Source: Ga0077527 sp964606765
GTDB lineage: Bacteria > Pseudomonadota > Gammaproteobacteria > Burkholderiales > SG8-41
Reading direction: 5' to 3'
DNA length: 48,542 nt
NCBI GenBank assembly: GCA_964606765.1
Contig: CAZSIR010000005.1
Span: 1 to 48,542 of the forward strand
The translations under genes and the position numbers were made by a program. Position 1 is the first letter of the stretch. Every line of letters starts with the position of its first letter. The notes beneath the pieces are model-generated. The model was not told where the DNA came from. It made no database searches and saw nothing but the letters and a program-made list of their open reading frames with translations. Below are positions 15,721 to 23,819 of this stretch, in pieces.

Positions 15721-16501
15721 CCTTGAATACCGGCTTGCGCTTTTCCATGAACGCACGGCGTCCTTCGATGAAATCCTCGCTCGCGCCGCAATCCCTCACC
15801 AGCTGTTCGCACAGCGCGACATCGCGCACGCTGCCATCCTTCATCAGCTCGTCGACCACGCGTTTCGCCGTCAGGATCGACAGCGGTGCATTGGCCGCCA
15901 TGCCGTTGGCCATCTCCCGCACGGCCCCGTCCAGCGCCGGTGCCGGAAATACCTGGTTGACGATACCCATGCGCAAAGCCTCGTCCGCCTTGTATCGGCG
16001 GGCGGTATAAATGAATTCTTTCGCTGCGGACGGACCCACCAGCTCCACCAGCCGGCCCAGTCCCTCGATGCCATAGCCGATGCCGAGCCTTGCCGCGGGT
16101 ATGCCGAACTGGGCATCGTCCGAACACACGCGCAGGTCGCAGCTCAGCGCCAGCGACATGCCGCCGCCGATGCAATAGCCGCGGATCATCGCGATGGTCG
16201 GTTTCCCGACCTCGCGCAGGACACGGCGCATGCCGGAGGAGGTTTTGGTGTATTTTTCCTGCGCCTCGGCATTCGCGCGCTCATCCTCGAATTTGGAAAT
16301 GTCGGCGCCGGAGACGAAGGACTTGTCACCCGCCCCGGTCAGCACAATGACCCGTACGCCGTCATCGCGCGCAAACGCCTCGAGCACCTCGCCCGCGCGC
16401 TGCCACATCTCCAGCGACACCGCGTTGCGGCGCTCGGGATTGTTGAAAATCAGGGAGCCGATCGGGCCTTCCCTGGTTGCCAGTATTTTGTCTGTTGCCA
16501 T
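15713..16501 (-). CDS. Enoyl-CoA hydratase/isomerase family protein
   Basis: Crotonase-fold enzyme of 262 residues acting on acyl-CoA thioesters. The first oxyanion-hole element is DKSFVSGADISKF, the second YCIGGGMSLALSCDLRVC. The usual Glu positions for hydratases are at PAARLGIGYGIEGL (Ala-rich, so hydratase activity is not assured), and the domain ends with EGRRAFMEKRKPVFKGR. It lies 83 nt upstream of the cyclase gene and 88 nt downstream of a dehydrogenase on the same strand. Substrate unknown. Confidence 0.9.
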   Translation of the reverse strand: MATDKILATREGPIGSLIFNNPERRNAVSLEMWQRAGEVLEAFARDDGVRVIVLTGAGDKSFVSGADISKFEDERANAEAQEKYTKTSSGMRRVLREVGKPTIAMIRGYCIGGGMSLALSCDLRVCSDDAQFGIPAARLGIGYGIEGLGRLVELVGPSAAKEFIYTARRYKADEALRMGIVNQVFPAPALDGAVREMANGMAANAPLSILTAKRVVDELMKDGSVRDVALCEQLVRDCGASEDFIEGRRAFMEKRKPVFKGR

Positions 16502-16589
16502 CCTTTGATCCCCCGGTGAGTTGTATCGTCACCCCTAGTTGAACATGCCGGCGGAACCCTGTTCCACCAACCGACCACAATGCGACGCG

Positions 16590-17570
16590 TCAGCCCCCCT
16601 TGAACACTTCCGGATTGAGGAAATTGCGCCGGTCATACAGCTCGCCGCGCAGGTAACTGATGATGTTGCTCGCGGCAACGGTACCCATGCGCACCATCGC
16701 ATCCGTGGTCATCGCGGCAATATGCGGCGTCACAAGCACATTGGGCAGCCTGAACAGCGGGTTCTCCGCTGTCGCCGGCTCCACGACAAAGGTGTCGAGC
16801 CCCGCGCCCGCAAGTTTTCCGCCCTGCAAGGCTTCCAGCAGCGCCGGCTCGTCGACCACAGGGCCGCGCGCGGTATTGATCAGCAGCGCACCCGGCTTCA
16901 TCCGCGCCAGTTGCGCCGCACCCACCAGCCCGCGGGTTTTTTCGGTCAGGGGACAATGCAGGCTCAGGATGTCCACGCTCTCCAGCAAACGGTTGAAATC
17001 CGGCTCGAGGCTCATGCCCTCCGGCGGCGTGATTTTCGAACGGGTGTGGATCACCACCTGCGCGCCGCAGGCCCGCACCAGCCGCGCGGTGCGCTCCCCG
17101 ATCTGCCCATACCCGACTATGCCGACCGTGCGGGCGTGGAAGTCACGCACCATGTAATTCAGGGACTTCCACTCCCCCTTGCGCAGGCCGGCATCAAAGC
17201 GCGGCAGCTCCCGCGCCAGGCTCAGCATCATCGCCAGCGCATGTTCGGCCACGGCATCGGCATTCGCGCCGCCGGCCACCATGACGGCAATCCCGTGCCG
17301 GGTCGCAGCAGTCATATCCACCGAATCCACGCCGGCGCCATGCTTGGCGATGATTTTCAGGCCGGGCGCCGAGGCCAGCACTTTCTCCGTGAACGGCGGC
17401 GAAGCACGCAGCAGCACGGCCGCCACCTCCGGGCGTGCCAGCGCCGCGATCAAGACGTCTTCATCGATGCGGCCCGGCATGAATTCAATGTCGGCGCCAC
17501 CCGCGCGCAGCAGGCCCTGGGCCAGTTCCGACACGGTCGGCGCAGTCACCAGCACGATGGGTTTGCTCAC
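16590..17570 (-). CDS. D-2-hydroxyacid dehydrogenase (NAD-binding)
   Basis: 326 residues in the D-isomer-specific 2-hydroxyacid dehydrogenase family (phosphoglycerate dehydrogenase-like). The Rossmann motif is VGIVGYGQIGERTA. The catalytic Arg is in NTARGPVVDE, the Glu in DTFVVEP, and the His in TPHIAAM. GAGVDSVDM and the VAEHALAMMLSLAR helix also match. A GTG start at 17570 was chosen for its AGGAAC ribosome site and normal N-terminus (SKPIVLVTAP). It diverges from a Bug gene across 183 nt, so shared regulation is possible. Confidence 0.9.
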   Translation of the reverse strand: MSKPIVLVTAPTVSELAQGLLRAGGADIEFMPGRIDEDVLIAALARPEVAAVLLRASPPFTEKVLASAPGLKIIAKHGAGVDSVDMTAATRHGIAVMVAGGANADAVAEHALAMMLSLARELPRFDAGLRKGEWKSLNYMVRDFHARTVGIVGYGQIGERTARLVRACGAQVVIHTRSKITPPEGMSLEPDFNRLLESVDILSLHCPLTEKTRGLVGAAQLARMKPGALLINTARGPVVDEPALLEALQGGKLAGAGLDTFVVEPATAENPLFRLPNVLVTPHIAAMTTDAMVRMGTVAASNIISYLRGELYDRRNFLNPEVFKGG

Positions 17571-17753
17571 AACAGTTCCTTTCGTGGACTCATGATCATC
17601 ATCGGGAAGGCGCAGATTACCCGATTGGCCGTCTGCGGCGCGCAAACTTGTTCACTGTCAGGCTCAAGATGCCACTAGAATGTGGGCTGTCGGCACAGCG
17701 CACACAAAATCGCGCGGCCGGCGTCCATGTCCCAAAACATCGGAGGAGAAATC

Positions 17754-18871
17754 ATGCAACGCGGTATTTTCGCCATTTCCGGCCTGCTTGTTTGCGCGCT
17801 TGCCGGACCTGTACTCGCCCAGCAGTACCCCAGCCGCCCGATCCGGGTGATCGTGCCTTTTCCCGCCGGCGGCAACGTCGATGTGTTCTCCAGGGTGCTG
17901 TTCCGCCAGGTTGAAGCCGAGATCGGCACCAACTTCGTCATCGACAACCGCGGCGGCGCCAACGGCATCGTCGGCGCGGACACCGTCAGGAACGCCAATC
18001 CCGACGGCTACACGATCATGAACACCTCCTTCGGTTTTGCCGTGAATCCCGCCATCGTCAAAAAACTGCCCTTCGACGTGATCCGTGACTTCACCCCGGT
18101 CACCAATGTCGCGACCGGCCTCGGTTACCTGGTGGTGGTCAATCCCAAAGTGCCGGTGAAANNNNNNNNNNNNNNNNNNNNNNNNNNNNNNNNNNNNNNN
18201 NNNNNNNNNNNNNNNNNNNNNNNNNNNNNNNNNNNNNNNNNNNNNNNNNNNNNNNNNNNNNTGTCGCGACCGGCCTCGGTTACCTGGTGGTGGTCAATCC
18301 CAAAGTGCCGGTGAAAAATGTGACCGAACTGATCGCGCTCGCCAAAAAGGAACAGGTGCGCTACAGCACCGCGGGCGTGGGCAATGGCCAGCACCTCGCC
18401 GGCGCGCTGCTCAACACCATGGCCAAGATCAACATGCTGCACGTGCCGTACAAAGGCGGCGGCCCTGCGGCGGCGGCCTGCATCAGTGGCGAAGTGCAGG
18501 TGCATTTCCCGGCGGGCTCCGTCGGCGTCCCTCACCACAAGGCCGGTCGCCTGCGCGCCATCGCCTTCACCGGCGTCAAGCGCATGTCCACGCTCCCCGA
18601 CATCCCGACAGTCGGTGAAACCGTGAATGGCTACGTCTCCGATGCCGGCTGGCATGGCGTATTCGGCCCGGCAAAGCTGCCGATGCCGGTCACCGTCAAA
18701 CTGCAGCAGGCCATCCACAAGGCACTGCAGGATCCGAAAATCAATGCCAATTTTGTCGACAACGGCTATGAACCCAACGGCGATCCGCCCGATGTCTGGG
18801 CCAAGATGTTCCGCGCCGACGTCAAGCGCCTTGCGCAGATTGCCAAGGCCGCAGGCATAGAACCGCAGTAA
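17754..18871 (+). CDS. Bug/TctC-type substrate-binding protein 2 (interrupted by an assembly gap)
   Basis: Periplasmic binding protein with signal peptide MQRGIFAISG...VLAQ and family blocks IRVIVPFPAGGNVDVFSR, FVIDNRGGANGIVG, NPDGYTIM and MLHVPYKGG. The frame reads to 18161 and then meets 100 N. The 55 bases before the gap (18107-18161) are repeated exactly after it (18262-18316). Joining 18161 directly to 18317 keeps the frame and gives 320 residues, normal for the family, so the gene is inferred to be intact in the organism. GGAGGAG precedes the ATG. Confidence 0.88.
18162..18261. other. Assembly gap (100 N) flanked by an exact 55-base duplication
   Basis: All 100 bases are N. Bases 18107-18161 and 18262-18316 are identical. 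The gene around it becomes complete when one copy and the N run are removed, so this looks like two overlapping contig ends joined by a default-sized gap. Confidence 0.97.
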
Positions 18872-18889
18872 AACCCCGGACCAGCGGTC

Positions 18890-18917
18890 GCGGCGGCAGT
18901 CAGTTGCCTGCCGCCGC
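18890..18917. terminator. Terminator-like hairpin after Bug protein 2
   Basis: Ten-base perfect stem gcggcggcag / ctgccgccgc with an eight-base loop, 19 bases after the stop. No T-run follows, so it may act as an mRNA end stabiliser or a weak terminator. Confidence 0.45.
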
Positions 18918-19051
18918 ACCTTGGTGGAACAGCTTCAGGCCGGTTCGCACATCATCGGAGCGGACCGGATCGGGAAAACACCGGATACCCGAAATCCGGA
19001 CCGGCACGCATATTGCTGTCTCTCCAGCGACAACCGAACCTGGAGAACCTG

Positions 19052-20017
19052 ATGATCAAACCTTTCTGTTTCATGTGCATGCTGTCCTGCGCAGCCTGGC
19101 TTCCCGTCGCCAGCGCCCAGACCTATCCGACCAAACCGATCCGGCTGGTGATTCCGTACCCGCCCGGCGGCGGCACCGACATCATCGGCCGCACCGTGGC
19201 GCAAAAACTGACCGACAGCTTCAGCCAGCAGGTGGTGCCCGACAACCGCGGCGGCGCCGGCGGCACCATTGGCACCGATCTGGTCGCAAAATCCAACCCC
19301 GACGGCTACACGCTGCTGATGGTGCCCACCAGCCACGTGATCAACCCGAGCATTTATCCGAAGCTCCCTTACGACACGGTCAAGGATTTTGCGCCGATCG
19401 CGCTTGCAGCCTCGGCCACCATCGTGCTCGTTGCGCATCCTTCGGTGCCGGTCAAATCGGTGAAAGACCTGATTGCCCTCACCAAAAGCAAACCGGGCGA
19501 ACTCAACTTCGGCTCTGCCGGCAACGGCACGGTGTTCCATCTCACCGGCGAACTGTTCAAGCGCCAGGCCGGCATTGACATGATTCATGTGCCGTTCAAG
19601 GGGGGCGGCCCGACGGTGGCCGCAGTCGCGGGCGGCCAGATCAATCTCGCCTTTGAAACCATGCTCGCGTTGTTTCCGCACATCAAGGCCAATCGTGTGC
19701 GCGCAATGGCCGTCACCGGTGCCCAGCGTTCCTCCGTGATGCCCGAACTGCCGACCGTCGCCGAGCTGGGCTTCCCCGCCATCGTCGCCGAGAACTGGTA
19801 CGGCTTCTATGCCCCCACAGGCACACCAAAACCGGTCATCAGCAGGCTCAATGCCGAAATCGTCAGCATACTCAAACAGCCTGACGTAAAAAGCCGCTTC
19901 CAGGGCCTGGGTACCGAGGTGCTGGGCAGCACCCCTGAAGAACTGGGCGCCTATGTCAATCGTGAAATGGCAAAATGGAGCAAGACCGCCAAGGAAGCCG
20001 GCGCACGCGTCGACTGA
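19052..20017 (+). CDS. Bug/TctC-type substrate-binding protein 3
   Basis: 321 residues; signal peptide about 1-22 (MIKPFCFMCM...VASAQ). Family blocks: IRLVIPYPPGGGTDIIGRT, VPDNRGGAGGTIGTDLV, NPDGYTLL and MIHVPFKGGG. The ATG at 19052 was preferred to an upstream in-frame start because TGGAGAA precedes it and it begins the signal peptide. A class II aldolase gene follows after 33 nt, so the pair probably forms one transcript for uptake and use of the same compound (inference). Confidence 0.93.
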   Translation: MIKPFCFMCMLSCAAWLPVASAQTYPTKPIRLVIPYPPGGGTDIIGRTVAQKLTDSFSQQVVPDNRGGAGGTIGTDLVAKSNPDGYTLLMVPTSHVINPSIYPKLPYDTVKDFAPIALAASATIVLVAHPSVPVKSVKDLIALTKSKPGELNFGSAGNGTVFHLTGELFKRQAGIDMIHVPFKGGGPTVAAVAGGQINLAFETMLALFPHIKANRVRAMAVTGAQRSSVMPELPTVAELGFPAIVAENWYGFYAPTGTPKPVISRLNAEIVSILKQPDVKSRFQGLGTEVLGSTPEELGAYVNREMAKWSKTAKEAGARVD

Positions 20018-20050
20018 TCCCCGCTATTTTCATTTTCAGGAACCCTCAAC

Positions 20051-20827
20051 ATGGCCATCGTCCGACCGAAAGAGGCATACCACGAACTCACCACGCAGCA
20101 GATGAACAAGCATCTGCTGACGCCGGAATGGAACATCCGCCAGAAAGTCGCCCTGACCTGCCGCATGCTCGCCGATGAAGGCCATGAATCGGCGCTCGCC
20201 GGGCAGATCACCGCGCGCGGCGAAAAGCCCGGCACCTACTGGATGCTCAGTTTCGGCCTGGGATTCGACGAGGCACAAGCCAGCAACATCGTGCTGTGCG
20301 ACGATGACCTGAAACTTTTGGAGGGCGATGGCATGGTCAATCCGTCGAACCGCTTCCATCTGTGGATCTACCGGCATCGCCCGCAGGTCAACGCCATCGT
20401 GCACACGCACCCGCCTTATTGTTCCGCACTGTCGCTGCTGGGCGAACCGCTGGTTGCCGCACACATGGACACGGCGATGTTCCATGACGACTGCGCGTTC
20501 CTGCCGAAATGGCCCGGCCCGCCGATCGGCGACGAAGAAGGCGAGATCATCCACAATGCGCTGGGCGACAAACGCAGCATCCTGCTCGCGCACCACGGCC
20601 AGCTCTGCGCCTGCTCGACCATGGAAGAAGCCGCGGTGCTGTCGATATTCATCGAGCGCGCCGCGCGCATGCAGCTGCTGGCGCAGGCCGCGGGGCGGAT
20701 CCAGAAACTCGATCCGGCAGCCGCAAAGGAAGCCCACGATTACCGCCTCAAACCCAAGGCCGTGGGCGCCACCTTTCACTACTATGCGCGCCGCACCCTG
20801 CGCAAAAGCAGCGAAGCACTGGAATAA
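20051..20827 (+). CDS. Class II aldolase/adducin family protein
   Basis: 258 residues with the zinc-dependent class II aldolase fold. Metal ligands are visible in VNAIVHTHPPYCSAL (two His) and in ILLAHHGQLC (His), with Glu/Gly loops GHESALAGQIT near the N-terminus. Family members cleave fuculose-, ribulose- or related phosphates, or act as decarboxylases or dehydratases on hydroxy acids. The chain is longer at the N-terminus than sugar-phosphate aldolases, so the substrate stays open. It follows Bug protein 3 closely and has GGAACC before the ATG. Confidence 0.88.
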   Translation: MAIVRPKEAYHELTTQQMNKHLLTPEWNIRQKVALTCRMLADEGHESALAGQITARGEKPGTYWMLSFGLGFDEAQASNIVLCDDDLKLLEGDGMVNPSNRFHLWIYRHRPQVNAIVHTHPPYCSALSLLGEPLVAAHMDTAMFHDDCAFLPKWPGPPIGDEEGEIIHNALGDKRSILLAHHGQLCACSTMEEAAVLSIFIERAARMQLLAQAAGRIQKLDPAAAKEAHDYRLKPKAVGATFHYYARRTLRKSSEALE

Positions 20828-20892
20828 TGCCCGACTTCCTGCTGTTTCCGCCGCCCGTTTTCATAAAAGCGCCTTCAGCGGAAACATCAGGC

Positions 20893-20898
20893 TAGAAT
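20893..20898 (+). promoter_or_regulatory. Candidate -10 box before the selenoprotein pair
   Basis: TAGAAT, 35 bases upstream of the first selenoprotein gene, within the 105-nt gap after the aldolase gene. No convincing -35 box is seen. Confidence 0.25.
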
Positions 20899-20932
20899 GA
20901 TGCGCAGACCCTTACTGCTGCCTGGAGGCACC

Positions 20933-21466
20933 ATGCGCATCAACCTGTCACTCTTTGCTTCACTGCTTGCCGCATCTGCAGTCATGCTGGCAACCACGCT
21001 GTCCAGCCCAGCCCGCGCCGATTCCCTGGTGCCGCTGCCGCAACCGGTCGCAATGCCAGCCTTCAAGCTTTCCGGCATCAACGGCAGCAGCGGCAGCGAC
21101 GCCGACCTGCGCAACAAGGTCACCGTCATCCGCTTCTGGGCCTCGTGGTGAAGCACCTGCGTCAGCGAGCTGCCCTCCGTGCAGAGGGCGCATAACGAGT
21201 TGAAGAAGGACGGCATCAACGTCATCACCATTTCCATCGACGGCACCGGTGCCGCTGCCGTCAATCCGGTTTTTGCCAAGGGCGGTTACACCATGCCCGC
21301 ATTGCTCGACCAGGACATGACGGTCGCCCGCGGTTTCGGCGTGCGCGGTGTGCCTTCAACGGTCATCGTCGACAGCAAGGGCATGATCAATGCGCGCGGG
21401 CTCGGCCACGTTGATTTTGACGGCCAGGTGCTGCGCAACTACGTGCGCAATCTCGCCAAAAAATAA
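20933..21466 (+). CDS. Exported TlpA/thioredoxin-like selenoprotein (UxxC active site, TGA = Sec73)
   Basis: Predicted exported thiol-disulfide (selenol) oxidoreductase of 177 residues. Signal peptide about 1-29 (ending PARAD), then a thioredoxin/TlpA fold. TGA at 21149-21151 lies in frame in FWASW-U-STC, where relatives have the first catalytic Cys of CxxC, so the site is Sec73-Ser-Thr-Cys76. The same frame then runs on for 105 codons with intact family features, including the cis-Pro loop GVPSTVIVD and a C-terminal helix. A hairpin follows the TGA. The ATG at 20933 has GGAGG five bases upstream. Ordinary gene callers would split this into two fragments. A plain nonsense mutation is the alternative, but the exact position, intact downstream frame and neighbouring second case argue against it. 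Confidence 0.88.
21152..21190 (+). promoter_or_regulatory. Putative bacterial SECIS element 1
   Basis: Downstream of the TGA, arms 21171-21177 (tgccctc) and 21184-21190 (gagggcg) form a 7-bp stem with one G-U pair and the six-base loop CGUGCA. The loop begins 26 nt after the TGA and has G at its second position. Bacterial SECIS elements are known to lie directly after UGA, with a loop G near the 5' side bound by SelB. No folding program was run. Confidence 0.65.
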
Positions 21467-21491
21467 CCCGTCACACCACTGGAGGTGCAAC

Positions 21492-22064
21492 ATGTCGCGG
21501 TTGTCCCTGTTACAACGCTGGATCACTGCAGGTCTGCTGGGCGCCGCTTTTTTTGCCGGCGGCGCTCATGCACAGTCGCTGAAGGTCGGCGACAAGGCGC
21601 CGGCATTTTCCGTCATCTCCACCAGCGGCAAGCCGGTGGCACTGGCCGATTACGCCGGCAAAAAGAACGTGGTGCTGTTTTTCTACATCGCTGCGTTCAC
21701 CGATACCTGAACCTCCGAAATCGTGGCCTTCCAGCTTGATCTTCCCAAGTTTGAGGCCGCCAATGCCCAGGTCCTGGGCATCAGTGTCGATTTCAATGCC
21801 GCCAACACCGAGTTCGCCACCAAGCTCGGCCTGAAGTTTCCGCTGTTGAGCGATACACGCCGCACGATGACGCGCAGCTATGGCGTGCTCAATGACGATC
21901 CCGCCGCGGCCACCGACATCAAACGCATCGCCGGTTACCTGCGCGCAAAACGCGCCTGGTTCATCATCGACAAGGAAGGCGTGATCCGCTACAGCAACGT
22001 CAATGATCCGCGCGGCATCATGCCCAACGACGAGCTGCTGGAAGTGCTGGAAAAACTGCGCTGA
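21492..22064 (+). CDS. Exported peroxiredoxin-type selenoprotein (TxxU active site, TGA = Sec73)
   Basis: Predicted exported peroxidase of 190 residues in the AhpC/TSA (peroxiredoxin) superfamily. Signal peptide about 1-27 (ending GGAHAQ), then VGDKAPAFSVISTSGK. TGA at 21708-21710 is in frame in AFTDT-U-TSE, replacing the peroxidatic Cys of the TxxC(T/S)xE motif. The frame continues intact for 117 codons (LGISVDFNAANTEFA, FPLLSD, AWFIIDKEGVIRY). No cysteine remains anywhere in the protein, so it would be a one-selenocysteine enzyme needing an outside reductant. The TlpA-like selenoprotein 25 nt upstream is the obvious candidate. GGAGG lies six bases before the ATG. A SECIS-like hairpin follows the TGA. 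Confidence 0.88.
21711..21760 (+). promoter_or_regulatory. Putative bacterial SECIS element 2
   Basis: Two-part hairpin: lower arms 21723-21729 / 21754-21760 (7 bp, one G-U), a small internal loop, then upper arms 21733-21737 / 21747-21751 (5 bp, one G-U). The nine-base apical loop is 21738-21746 and begins with G. The loop starts 27 nt after the TGA, within one base of the spacing in element 1. Fold inferred by eye. Confidence 0.55.
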
Positions 22065-22085
22065 CGCCGGCCATCGAAAATAGAT

Positions 22086-22123
22086 AAAAATATCAATTAA
22101 ATCAATAGTTTACTGATATTTTT
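22086..22123. terminator. AT-rich inverted repeat after the selenoprotein pair
   Basis: Arms AAAAATATCA (22086-22095) and TGATATTTTT (22114-22123) pair perfectly over 10 bp. It sits between the peroxiredoxin gene and the convergent DUF3095 gene and could terminate in both directions. The interior also resembles, on the minus strand, the AT-rich dispersed motif found elsewhere in the window. Confidence 0.5.
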
Positions 22124-22161
22124 CCGGCGGCCCCGGGAAGAGCAGGCGCGCCCGCTCCACT

Positions 22162-23376
22162 TCAGACCCCGGTGCGGCTCACGTACTGGTTGGCCCGTTC
22201 CTTGAAGGCCTTGGCGGCGAGAAACAGGCCGCCATCGGCGCCGTCGATGAAATGCAGGTGGCGGCCGGAATAATCAAAGACCAGGCAGGTCATGTGCGCG
22301 CGGTCGGTCACATGCAGGCCGTACAGCAGCTGTCGCCGCTCGAACTGCTGCATCAGCCAGCCATCCAGCGCCAGCCGCTGCGTTTCGGTGCCGGCAAGTA
22401 TCTGGCGATAGACATCGGAAAATTTACGCACGTCCGAATTGCGCACCAGCGTTGACTTGTACCGGCCCCAGTCTGTTTCCCGGGTATGGATGCCGAAACG
22501 CATCAGGAGCCTGCCGAGCAGCACGATCATCCGCGTCTTCATCAGCCGCTTCCAGCGCAGGTAGCCGCCGGTGCTGCCCGTGCGGATGCCAACCTCGTCG
22601 GCCAGCAGCCGTCCATCGAGCGTCATGGCCAGCTGCGGCACCGCCACCGGATGGCACATGTCCGCATCACCGTAGATCTCGTGCACCTTGCGGATCACAT
22701 TGAGATACACCGCCGCCGCGCGCTCCGGCTCGTGATGCAGCGCCAGCACCATCAGGCTCACCGTTTCGCCATGCCGGCTCGGAATATCCTCCCAGCGGCA
22801 TTCGAACCCCTCGTGGCTGCCCCGCGGTTCAACGCTGCCCGGCGCTATCGAGTATTGCGCCTCGGTTGCCGGATCCTTCATCACGCTGTCCACCCAGGCG
22901 ATGCCGCCGCCTGAAAACAGCGCCTGCTGGTAATTGTCCGATACGCGGTAACGCGCCACCCGCACCGCAAGCCCCTGCGGAATGTCCACCACCGGCACGG
23001 TCGCAACACGCAGATCCAGGCCAAAAACCTCCTTGCCCAGCTGTTGGGTCTTGACCAGTGCCGCGCGGGTATCGTCCAGCACCGAAGGCGGCACACACAG
23101 CACCGCGCCATCTCCCTCGAAACTGAACGGGATGTCGATGCCCGCGGCAGCGTTGATCACCGCGGTAATCGCTGCGGCGCCAATGGAGTTGACGTTGCGG
23201 TATTTCCCGGCCGCCACCGCCGCGGTGGAATCGCGCACGTCACACAGCGCGACATGCCAGTCCGCCGGCAGCGAAGCATAACTTTCGTGACGGGTGATGG
23301 CCTCGAAATCCGTGAGTACCGGCAGCGAGGCGTAAAAACGCTCGCTGCCCGCCTCCGGTTGCAGCCTCGTGATCAG
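22162..23376 (-). CDS. DUF3095 family protein
   Basis: About 404 residues matching the DUF3095 family (function unknown). The stretch WHVALCDVRDSTAAVAAGKYRNVNSIGAAAITAV followed by IPFSFEGDGAVLCVPP resembles the core of class III nucleotide cyclases, but cyclase activity is not shown. No ATG, GTG or TTG precedes this conserved part in frame. The best start is a CTG at 23374-23376, with GGAGG upstream and overlapping the TGA of the preceding YciI-like gene, which suggests translational coupling. A GTG at 23238 is possible but would cut the conserved N-terminus. Confidence 0.75.
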   Translation of the reverse strand: MITRLQPEAGSERFYASLPVLTDFEAITRHESYASLPADWHVALCDVRDSTAAVAAGKYRNVNSIGAAAITAVINAAAGIDIPFSFEGDGAVLCVPPSVLDDTRAALVKTQQLGKEVFGLDLRVATVPVVDIPQGLAVRVARYRVSDNYQQALFSGGGIAWVDSVMKDPATEAQYSIAPGSVEPRGSHEGFECRWEDIPSRHGETVSLMVLALHHEPERAAAVYLNVIRKVHEIYGDADMCHPVAVPQLAMTLDGRLLADEVGIRTGSTGGYLRWKRLMKTRMIVLLGRLLMRFGIHTRETDWGRYKSTLVRNSDVRKFSDVYRQILAGTETQRLALDGWLMQQFERRQLLYGLHVTDRAHMTCLVFDYSGRHLHFIDGADGGLFLAAKAFKERANQYVSRTGV

Positions 23377-23675
23377 GCCCCCTCCGCGACGCCCGGATTC
23401 CAGTTGCCCTTGCGCATGCGGGTGATCGTGATGCTGGCAAACACGCCTTTCTGCGTGAACGGATCGCCGTCGGAGAATTTTTTCGCTTCGGCGCGGCTGT
23501 TGACGTTGAGGATGAACAGGCTGCCCGTGGCCTGCGTGCCGTCATCGCTCTGCGTCGCTCCGGACAGCACCAGGATGCCTTTCTGGCTGGCAAGATAATC
23601 GCGGTGCGGCTGCAGCACGGAATCGCGGATGGCGGCGGTGTTCGGTTTGTCGACGCAGAAAATGGCCCAGAGCAT
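23373..23675 (-). CDS. YciI-like protein (YCII-related domain)
   Basis: A 100-residue ferredoxin-like-fold protein: MLWAIFCVDKPNTAAIRDSVLQPHRDYLASQKG with the conserved His in RxxHxxYL context, and DPFTQKGVFASITITRM. Family function is poorly known (possible small-molecule enzyme or binding role). Its stop overlaps the presumed CTG start of the DUF3095 gene, so both are one transcription unit. Confidence 0.85.
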   Translation of the reverse strand: MLWAIFCVDKPNTAAIRDSVLQPHRDYLASQKGILVLSGATQSDDGTQATGSLFILNVNSRAEAKKFSDGDPFTQKGVFASITITRMRKGNWNPGVAEGA

Positions 23676-23819
23676 GATGGTTCTCCGTAATTAAATGTGG
23701 ACTCCCGCAGCATTTTCATTCGATGCGCAGCGGGTCACGCGAAACGCGCGGGAGGGCTTATCATATTGCACTTTGTGGCCTGGCCCACTTTGTGACACGC
23801 CCCCATCGGAGGAAATGCA

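Noticed and set aside
15630..16175. Extension of the cyclase gene into a 521-residue protein
   Set aside because: The upstream part is a shadow frame over the enoyl-CoA hydratase gene and the 15-nt repeat; cyclase homology starts at the ATG at 15629.
18107..18316. A genuine tandem duplication around the N run
   Set aside because: The copies are identical, sit exactly at the gap edges, and collapsing them restores the gene; an assembly overlap is simpler.
20933..22064. Two adjacent pseudogenes with nonsense mutations
   Set aside because: Both stops are TGA exactly at the catalytic Cys site, downstream frames are fully conserved, ribosome sites are strong and hairpins follow at matching distance. 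Selenocysteine explains all of this better.
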